Positions 57,819 through 64,000 of a stretch of DNA of 64,000 nucleotides are shown piece by piece (the first letter of the stretch is position 1; each line of letters starts with the position of its first letter). Source of the DNA: Thalassotalea profundi (GTDB lineage Bacteria > Pseudomonadota > Gammaproteobacteria > Enterobacterales > Alteromonadaceae); assembly GCF_014653195.1 (NCBI RefSeq), contig NZ_BNAH01000012.1:62001-126000 (forward strand). The letters run 5' to 3'. The notes beneath the pieces are model-generated. The model saw nothing but the letters and a program-made list of their open reading frames with translations, was not told the origin of the DNA and searched no databases. The translations under genes and the position numbers were made by a program.

Positions 57819-59927
57819 GTGTACCTTTTTGAACCATTGAAAGAAATTGTTTCAAGTTACTTGTCAAAAGTACAAGTCGACTTATTAAAACAAGCCTACA
57901 TTGTGGCAAGAGATGCCCATGAAGGGCAAATGCGTTCAAGTGGTGAACCTTATATTACCCATCCGGTCGCTGTTGCACATAATCTAGCTAAAATGAATCT
58001 TGACCATGAAACGCTCATGGCTGCCCTTTTACATGATGTTATTGAAGATACACCTGTCACTAAAGACGAACTTGCAGAATTATTTGGTCACACAGTAGCA
58101 GAGCTAGTAGAGGGTGTAAGTAAACTTGATAAACTCAAGTTTGATAACAAAGAAGAAATGCAAGCAGAAAACTTTCGTAAAATGATCCTTGCCATGGTGC
58201 AAGATATACGGGTTATTCTGATCAAATTAGCTGACCGTACTCATAATATGAGAACTTTAGAGTCGTTAAGACCTGATAAACGTCGCCGTATCGCACGTGA
58301 AACCCTAGATATTTACGCACCCATTGCTAATCGCCTTGGTATACACGACATAAAAAATGAACTAGAAGTCCTCGGGTTTGAAGCGCTTTACCCTATGCGC
58401 GCGCGCGCACTAAAATCCGCAATTAAGCAAGCACGTGGTAATCGAAAAGAAATCATTAACAACATCCGTGAAGAAATTGAAGCGAGATTAGAAGAAAGTG
58501 GCATTTCTTCTCAAGTCATTGGTCGTGAAAAACATTTGTTTTCTATTTATCGAAAAATGCTAAATAAAGAATTAATGTTTAATGAAGTTATGGATATTTA
58601 CGCTTTTCGTGTCATTGTTGGCGATAAAATTGACGACTGCTACCGCGCATTAGGAGCAGTGCACAACTTATTTAAACCAATTGAAACTCGCTTTAAAGAT
58701 TATATTGCTATCCCTAAAACTAACGGTTATCAATCTTTACACACTTCGTTAGTTGGCCCTCATGGTATTCCGGTAGAAATTCAAATTCGCACCCATGATA
58801 TGGATCAAATGGCTGACAAAGGAGTGGCGGCACATTGGTTATATAAACAAGATGGTGATGACAGCGGCACCACAGCTCAAATGAAAGCACGCCGTTGGAT
58901 GCAAAGTTTATTAGAGCTCCAACAAAGTGCCGGTAGCTCTTTTGAATTCATAGAAAATGTAAAATCTGATTTATTTCCTGAAGAAATATATGTTTTTACG
59001 CCTGACGGGAAAATTATTGAATTACCCATGGGAGCCACTTCGGTAGATTTTGCTTACGCTGTACATACAGATGTTGGTAATTCCTGTGTTGGTGTGAAAG
59101 TCGATAGAAAACCTTTTCCTCTTAATCAACCTATTGATTCGGGTCAAACAATTGAAGTAATAACCTCGCCTTCAGCTCGACCAAATGCCACTTGGCTCAA
59201 CTTTGTTGTTACAGCCAAAGCCCGTTTGCAAATTCGTACCTATTTACGTTCACAAGAACAAAATGAATCTCTTGCTCTAGGTCGACGATTGTTAAGCCAC
59301 GCGTTAGGTAAAGTAAAAATAACCGAAATCAGTCAGGAGAAGATTGATCAAGTTGTACGTGAAACCAGTAATAAATCGTTTGACGAACTGCTTGTTAATA
59401 TTGGTTTAGGAAACGCCCTAAGTATCGGTATTGCCCGTCGACTAACGGATGAGTTTACCGAAGACAATATTTTAAACCACTCAACCAGTAAAAATAAAAT
59501 GCCAATCAAAGGCACTGAAGGCATGCTCGTCACTTACGGTAAATGCTGTCGCCCTATTCCTGGTGATGCCATTTTAGCTTATTTGAGCCCTGGAAAAGGC
59601 TTGATAGTACATCAGCAAGGTTGTCGCAATATTAAAGGTCATCAAGAAGGCCAACTGTTTCCAGTGAAATGGGATACTGATATCGAACGTGAATTTATTG
59701 CAAAACTTCGCATTGAAATTGTAAATCATCAAGGTGCATTGGCAAAATTAACCAATGTTGTCGCTAAGGCAGGCTCAAATGTACACACGCTAAATTCAGG
59801 TGAAAAAGATTCTGGTATTTATGCCGTTGATATGGAACTTACCTGCTTAAACCGTGTACATTTAGCGGGCATCATTCGAAAAATCAAAGTAATGATTGAC
59901 GTTCAACGCGTCGTTCGTAATAAATAA
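57819..59927 (+). CDS. spoT: Bifunctional (p)ppGpp synthetase/hydrolase SpoT
   Basis: A 702-residue SpoT of usual length. The HD hydrolase (about 30-180, with HDVIEDTPVT), the synthetase-like domain (about 230-345, with YRKMLNK and TNGYQSLHTS), a TGS domain (about 385-445, VFTPDGKIIELPMGATSVDF), and an ACT domain (about 630-702). It balances the alarmones pppGpp/ppGpp during starvation. The start is GTG at 57819 with AAGGAAAA upstream; no ATG lies nearby in frame that keeps the family N-terminus. The ridA gene follows 35 bp later. Confidence 0.96.
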   Translation: MYLFEPLKEIVSSYLSKVQVDLLKQAYIVARDAHEGQMRSSGEPYITHPVAVAHNLAKMNLDHETLMAALLHDVIEDTPVTKDELAELFGHTVAELVEGVSKLDKLKFDNKEEMQAENFRKMILAMVQDIRVILIKLADRTHNMRTLESLRPDKRRRIARETLDIYAPIANRLGIHDIKNELEVLGFEALYPMRARALKSAIKQARGNRKEIINNIREEIEARLEESGISSQVIGREKHLFSIYRKMLNKELMFNEVMDIYAFRVIVGDKIDDCYRALGAVHNLFKPIETRFKDYIAIPKTNGYQSLHTSLVGPHGIPVEIQIRTHDMDQMADKGVAAHWLYKQDGDDSGTTAQMKARRWMQSLLELQQSAGSSFEFIENVKSDLFPEEIYVFTPDGKIIELPMGATSVDFAYAVHTDVGNSCVGVKVDRKPFPLNQPIDSGQTIEVITSPSARPNATWLNFVVTAKARLQIRTYLRSQEQNESLALGRRLLSHALGKVKITEISQEKIDQVVRETSNKSFDELLVNIGLGNALSIGIARRLTDEFTEDNILNHSTSKNKMPIKGTEGMLVTYGKCCRPIPGDAILAYLSPGKGLIVHQQGCRNIKGHQEGQLFPVKWDTDIEREFIAKLRIEIVNHQGALAKLTNVVAKAGSNVHTLNSGEKDSGIYAVDMELTCLNRVHLAGIIRKIKVMIDVQRVVRNK

Positions 59928-59962
59928 CTCATCAAAGATAAGATACGGAAGTAAGGGTATTA

Positions 59963-60352
59963 ATGAAAACGATTATTAAAACGAATAAAGCACCTAGTGC
60001 TATTGGCACTTATAGCCAAGCCGTCAAAGTAACCAATACGGTTTATTTATCAGGCCAAATTCCACTAATTCCAGAAACCATGGAAGTTATCGAAGGCGAC
60101 TTTGCCGCACAAGCTGATCAGGTATTTAAAAATCTTGTTGCGGTTTGTAATGCTGCTGGTGGCGATATTAACGATATGGTTAAAGTAAACATATTTATGA
60201 CTGACCTATCAAACTTTGCCACTGTTAACGAAGTTATGAGTCAATACTTTAAAGAACCGTATCCGGCACGCGCTGCTATTCAAGTATCAAGACTGCCGAA
60301 AGATGTCGCTATTGAAATCGACGGTATCATGGAAGTACCAAACGTTAGCTAA
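59963..60352 (+). CDS. ridA: RidA enamine/imine deaminase
   Basis: A 129-residue RidA (YjgF/UK114) protein. KAPSAIGTYSQAVKVTNTVY LSGQIP, and the PARAAIQVSRLPKDVAIEID region with the conserved Arg that binds the substrate carboxylate, are diagnostic. The trimeric enzyme hydrolyses reactive 2-aminoacrylate formed by PLP enzymes. Placement after spoT is common in Alteromonadales and Pseudomonas. GGAAGTAAGGG precedes the ATG. Confidence 0.95.
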   Translation: MKTIIKTNKAPSAIGTYSQAVKVTNTVYLSGQIPLIPETMEVIEGDFAAQADQVFKNLVAVCNAAGGDINDMVKVNIFMTDLSNFATVNEVMSQYFKEPYPARAAIQVSRLPKDVAIEIDGIMEVPNVS

Positions 60353-60446
60353 ACCAATATACACAACGTAGACTCAATTAAAAAAGTAACATCAATACGT
60401 CAAAGATACTTTGGCGTTAACGCATACTAACGAAAGCGAACAATTT

Positions 60447-61154
60447 ATGACACCAGAACGACTGCAACGAATAAACACCATGCTAGATCATCGTCAACCC
60501 GATCTAACGGTATGTATGGAAGGTGTTCATAAAACGCATAATTTAGCTGCCGTTGTTCGAACTGCCGATGCAATAGGCGTTAGTGATGTTCATGCTGTCT
60601 GGAAAAATGAACGTATGCGCGTTTCAGGTGGCAGTGCTGCGGGTAGTCAAAACTGGATTGATGTTCACAATTATACCAAAACAGAAGATGCCATCGCCCA
60701 GCTAAAAGCGCAGAATATGCAAGTATTAGTGACTAACTTGTCTGACACCGCGGTTGATTTTAGAGAAATAGACTACACCAAACCTACTGCCATTATATTA
60801 GGTCAAGAGAAGTTTGGCGCTTCAGAAACAGCGCTGGCTTTAGCTGATCAGGATATTGTGATCCCTATGGTCGGTATGGTTCAGTCACTTAACGTGTCTG
60901 TAGCGTGTTCTGTCGTTCTTTACGAAGCCCAACGTCAGAGACAACTGGCGGGCCTTTACAATGAACCACGCATTAGCGAAGCACGTCGTCAACGTTTTCT
61001 ATTTGAAGGTGGACACCCTATTTTTGCCCAAGCTTGTAAACGTAAAGGGCTTCCTTACCCTCAAATAGATGAAAATGGACAAATTATTGCTTCTGATGAC
61101 TGGTGGAAAAAAATGCAGATGACCAAAGAAACTTGGCAAGATTTAGACAATTAA
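60447..61154 (+). CDS. trmH: tRNA (guanosine-18-2'-O)-methyltransferase
   Basis: About 235 residues of the SPOUT family, TrmH (SpoU). MTPERLQRINTMLDHRQPDL TVCMEGVHKTHNLAAVVRTA is the family N-terminus. The SAM-binding knot includes IILGQEKFGAS and IPMVGMVQSLNVSVACSVVL YEAQRQR. It methylates the ribose of G18 in tRNA. A TTG at 60411 would add 12 residues, but ATG 60447 matches the E. coli N-terminus, so it is preferred even though its ribosome-binding site is weak. Confidence 0.93.
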   Translation: MTPERLQRINTMLDHRQPDLTVCMEGVHKTHNLAAVVRTADAIGVSDVHAVWKNERMRVSGGSAAGSQNWIDVHNYTKTEDAIAQLKAQNMQVLVTNLSDTAVDFREIDYTKPTAIILGQEKFGASETALALADQDIVIPMVGMVQSLNVSVACSVVLYEAQRQRQLAGLYNEPRISEARRQRFLFEGGHPIFAQACKRKGLPYPQIDENGQIIASDDWWKKMQMTKETWQDLDN

Positions 61155-61184
61155 CACTATTGGACTCTTTTTAAGGACGCTAAA

Positions 61185-63281
61185 GTGAATGAGCTAGAAG
61201 GATTAAATAATCTCGCTCGAATTTCTATTTCAACACTCAAAGGTGTTGGACCAAGTATGGCCACAAAGTTAGAAAAAGTAGGCTTGTATTCGGTACAAGA
61301 TTTGCTTTTTCATTTACCTCTGCGCTATGAAGATCGTACTCGAATAACCACCATTAGAGATTGTATCCCTGGTATTTTTACTAATATTATTGGTGAAATT
61401 ACTAATAACCAAATTATTCAGGGTAAACGTAGGATGATGCTGGTTACCATTAACGATGGTACAGGTATTGTCAATTTACGATTCTTTCACTTTTCAGCCG
61501 CTCAACGAAATAATTTAGCTGTTGGTATGCAGATTCGCTGCTATGGTGAAATAAACCGCGGCGCGCGGAGCTTAGAAATTGTTCACCCCGAATATAAACC
61601 TTTAGATCAAGATCAACCCTTAACCCCAGTGGAAGAAACACTGACACCTGTATATTCAACGACAGAAGGGCTTCGGCAAATCTCATTGCGTAATTTAACC
61701 GAACAAGCGTTAAAGAGGTTAGCACGTGGTGATATTGAAGAGCTCTTGCCCAATGAAATGCTTTTTGAAAGTTATTCCCTTAAGCAAGCATTAGCACTAA
61801 TTCATCGCCCTCCTCCTGATACCTCAGTTATTTTATTAGAGCAAGGCAGACACCCAGCACAATTACGCTTAATAAAAGAGGAGTTATTAGCACACAACTT
61901 AAGTATGCTAAAGCTCAGACACAATAGTGATATTCATCAAGCCGTCTCATTAAGTGTGAATATTACATTAGAACAGCAATTTTTAGCTGCTTTACCTTTT
62001 ACACCGACTAACGCACAAAACCGAGTAGTATCGGAAATAAGACACGATTTAGCTAAAAATATGCCTATGATGCGATTAGTTCAGGGTGATGTAGGATCAG
62101 GGAAAACGTTAGTAGCGGCTTTAGCCGCTATAACAGCTATCAGCCAGAATACGCAGGTAGCGTTAATGGCACCCACAGAAATACTAGCTGAGCAGCACGC
62201 TATTAATTTCCAACTCTGGTTCCAACCCCTTGGTATTACTGTTGGCTGGCTTGCAGGGAAAACTAAAACTAAAGCCCGCAATATGGCACTTGAACAGCTA
62301 GCCAAGGGGGAAATTCAATTATTAGTTGGCACTCATGCCTTGTTTCAAGAACAAGTTAACTTTAAAAACCTAGCCTTAATAATTATTGATGAACAACATC
62401 GTTTTGGGGTTCACCAACGCCTATCATTACGTGAAAAAGGTGCTTTTGACGGTAATTATCCGCATCAGTTAATTATGACCGCAACCCCCATCCCTAGAAC
62501 CTTAGCAATGACAGCCTATGCAGATCTGGATACTTCGGTTATTGATGAATTACCGCCGGGAAGAACACCGATAACCACAGTTGCACTACCTGACAGTCGC
62601 CGTGAAGACGTTATAGCACGTATACATCAAAGTTGTTTAAACGAAGAACGCCAAGCCTATTGGGTATGTACGTTAATTGAAGAGTCTGAAGTATTGCAAT
62701 GCCAAGCAGCAGAAGACGCTGCGATTTACTTACAGGAAAGTTTACCCGAACTTGCTATTGGTTTAGTACATGGCAGAATGAAAGCTGTTGAAAAGCAAGA
62801 GGTTATGGAAAAATTTAAACGGGGTGAGTTACATTTACTGGTAGCAACAACCGTTATCGAGGTTGGCGTTGATGTGCCCAATGCAAGTTTAATGGTTATT
62901 GAGAACCCTGAACGCCTAGGCCTAGCTCAATTACATCAGCTACGTGGTCGTGTAGGTAGAGGCTCGGTTGCCTCTCATTGTGTTTTAATGTACAAATCTC
63001 CTTTATCTAAAACTGCGACTAAACGCTTAGCGGTATTGCGCGAAAGTAACGATGGTTTTGTTATTGCACAAAAAGATTTAGAAATTAGGGGCCCAGGAGA
63101 GTTACTTGGTACTAAACAAACAGGCTTAGCAGATCTTAAAATTGCCGATTTAGTAAGAGATGCAGACCTAATTCCCCAGATACAGCAAAACGCATACCTG
63201 TTATGGAAACAGCATCCAGATCAAGCCATAAAATTAATCAATCGATGGCTTGCAAATAAAGAACATTACAGTAACGCTTAA
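61185..63281 (+). CDS. recG: ATP-dependent DNA helicase RecG
   Basis: A 698-residue RecG of usual length. The N-terminal wedge/OB domain (about 15-170) is followed by superfamily-2 helicase motifs: Walker A GDVGSGKTLVA (about 303-313), DEQH box in IIIDEQHRFGVHQR, TATPIPRTL, and the C-terminal VGVDVPNASLMVIEN and QLRGRVGRG. RecG remodels stalled forks and branch-migrates Holliday junctions. The start is GTG at 61185 with AAGGA upstream. It ends the housekeeping run, and a terminator follows. Confidence 0.97.
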   Translation: MNELEGLNNLARISISTLKGVGPSMATKLEKVGLYSVQDLLFHLPLRYEDRTRITTIRDCIPGIFTNIIGEITNNQIIQGKRRMMLVTINDGTGIVNLRFFHFSAAQRNNLAVGMQIRCYGEINRGARSLEIVHPEYKPLDQDQPLTPVEETLTPVYSTTEGLRQISLRNLTEQALKRLARGDIEELLPNEMLFESYSLKQALALIHRPPPDTSVILLEQGRHPAQLRLIKEELLAHNLSMLKLRHNSDIHQAVSLSVNITLEQQFLAALPFTPTNAQNRVVSEIRHDLAKNMPMMRLVQGDVGSGKTLVAALAAITAISQNTQVALMAPTEILAEQHAINFQLWFQPLGITVGWLAGKTKTKARNMALEQLAKGEIQLLVGTHALFQEQVNFKNLALIIIDEQHRFGVHQRLSLREKGAFDGNYPHQLIMTATPIPRTLAMTAYADLDTSVIDELPPGRTPITTVALPDSRREDVIARIHQSCLNEERQAYWVCTLIEESEVLQCQAAEDAAIYLQESLPELAIGLVHGRMKAVEKQEVMEKFKRGELHLLVATTVIEVGVDVPNASLMVIENPERLGLAQLHQLRGRVGRGSVASHCVLMYKSPLSKTATKRLAVLRESNDGFVIAQKDLEIRGPGELLGTKQTGLADLKIADLVRDADLIPQIQQNAYLLWKQHPDQAIKLINRWLANKEHYSNA

Positions 63282-63285
63282 TACA

Positions 63286-63314
63286 AAAATGGCTACCTTA
63301 AAGTAGCCATTTTA
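63286..63314 (+). terminator. Rho-independent terminator after recG
   Basis: AAAATGGCTAC (63286-63296) pairs with GTAGCCATTTT (63303-63313), 11 bp perfect. It lies just past recG and is shared with the convergent PKD gene. Confidence 0.85.
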
Positions 63315-63330
63315 TACACATTCAACCGTG

Positions 63331-64000
63331 TTATTTCCGTATTTTTAAACGTACACCTAACAACAATGCCATTAAAGAAAAAATACCTAAACTTCCACCG
63401 CCTGACGACGATGTATCAGTTTTTACTGGTGGAACAACAACCGGCGCTGCAGTTACGGTTACTGATGTAGTACTCTCGACTTCAGTACCTTTATCATCTG
63501 TTACTTTTAATATCACGTCATACGTGCCTGCAGAGCTGTAAGTATGATTTGGATTTTGTAGTGAACTCGTTCCCCCATCACCAAAATCCCATAAATAAGA
63601 TACACTGCCTTCACCGCCAGTTGACGAACCAGTAAAGCTCACTTGTAAATTAGTTTTAGTAAATGAAATTGAAGATGATAATGGCTCTGCTTGAAGGTCT
63701 AGATCCATTGTAATAATTTGCGTTACTGATGTTTCATCTACCACTGATAAAGTAACAATGTATTGGCCAAAAGATTCATAAGAATGAGTGATTTCTGAAC
63801 CGTTAACAATGTCACTACCATCGCCAACATCCCATCGGTATACAAAATCACCTAGACCACCTGATAATTCTGCCGAAAATACAACCGTTGTTCCATTAAT
63901 TTGTGGCGTGATAGAACCCGTTATTTTTTCAGCTATAGTAACCGTTTTAGTTAATTCTACTGATTCTGATGCTCGCATATAGGCAACACTAATATCAAAT
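63331..64000 (-). CDS. PKD-domain exported protein with GlyGly-CTERM tail (partial)
   Basis: The frame is open through the right window edge, so the start and N-terminal part lie outside the window. The visible end holds two PKD domains (VYRWDVGDGS and VSYLWDFGDGGTSSLQNPNH TYSSAGTY). A Pro/Val-rich linker leads to a GlyGly-CTERM sorting signal (SSSGGGSLGIFSLMALLLGV RLKIRK), a motif processed by rhombosortase-type rhomboid proteases. Upstream parts of such genes often encode secreted proteases or glycanases. The window shows only the tail, so no enzymatic function is assigned. Confidence 0.85.
   Translation of the reverse strand, partial: FDISVAYMRASESVELTKTVTIAEKITGSITPQINGTTVVFSAELSGGLGDFVYRWDVGDGSDIVNGSEITHSYESFGQYIVTLSVVDETSVTQIITMDLDLQAEPLSSSISFTKTNLQVSFTGSSTGGEGSVSYLWDFGDGGTSSLQNPNHTYSSAGTYDVILKVTDDKGTEVESTTSVTVTAAPVVVPPVKTDTSSSGGGSLGIFSLMALLLGVRLKIRK

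Noticed and set aside
59963..60352. ridA inserted between spoT and trmH as an unusual arrangement
   Set aside because: This order is common in Alteromonadales and Pseudomonas, so it is not noteworthy.

Overview
The window is a low-GC, gammaproteobacterial chromosomal segment. Gene content and order (coaBC-slmA; gmk-rpoZ-spoT-ridA-trmH-recG; a CrbS/CrbR acetate-type two-component system with a VC_2705-type symporter; a DcaP-like porin; PEP-CTERM and GlyGly-CTERM proteins; many chemotaxis and hybrid-kinase genes) point to a marine member of the Alteromonadales, most likely Colwelliaceae (Colwellia/Thalassotalea relatives). This is inferred from gene families, not from a database search. I saw no rRNA, tRNA, CRISPR array, transposase or integrase.

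Layout. 1-2.5 kb: end of coaBC, the nucleoid-occlusion gene slmA and the dipeptidase pepD. 2.6-14.5 kb: a carbon-source sensing and uptake region with a CrbR-like regulator, a chemoreceptor, a CrbS-like symporter/histidine kinase, a two-subunit Na+/solute symporter, and a cNMP/CBS/DUF294 protein paired with a DnaQ-like exonuclease. 14.5-23 kb: a DksA-like and YdcH pair, a secreted DPP IV-type peptidase, a DcaP-like porin, an Aer-like chemoreceptor and tex. 23.2-26.3 kb: a broken greB-like gene whose two ends flank about 2.7 kb holding a three-gene hydrolase operon and a second, intact greB in the opposite orientation. 26.3-34.4 kb: signalling genes (a 1.4 k-residue hybrid kinase, CheX-REC, REC-DUF3369), a methyltransferase-like membrane protein and a WD40-like lipoprotein. 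34.4-39.2 kb: a four-gene operon that appears to make, dephosphorylate, phosphorolyse and recycle glucosylglycerate. 39.4-48.3 kb: PepSY protein, PQQ-repeat protein, cyclophilin, DUF445 protein, aromatic aminotransferase, PEP-CTERM protein, polytopic membrane protein and TonB receptor. 48.8-56.5 kb: a 2220-residue pseudokinase/ATPase/histidine-kinase hybrid followed by a REC-GGDEF protein. 56.7-63.3 kb: the housekeeping gmk-recG run. 63.3-64 kb: C-terminus of a PKD protein with a GlyGly-CTERM tail.

How genes work together. The CrbS/CrbR pair, the symporter and perhaps the DcaP-like porin look like one uptake and sensing unit for small carboxylates. A shared near-palindrome (TAGACTWARGTCTA) lies in the control region between the symporter and DUF294 genes, and twice, 33 bp apart centre to centre, upstream of the porin. 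The glucosylglycerate operon joins synthesis and phosphorolysis of a nitrogen-free compatible solute. The best candidates for something new are the greB-disrupting island with its uncharacterised hydrolase operon, the shared operator, and the glucosylglycerate cycle operon.
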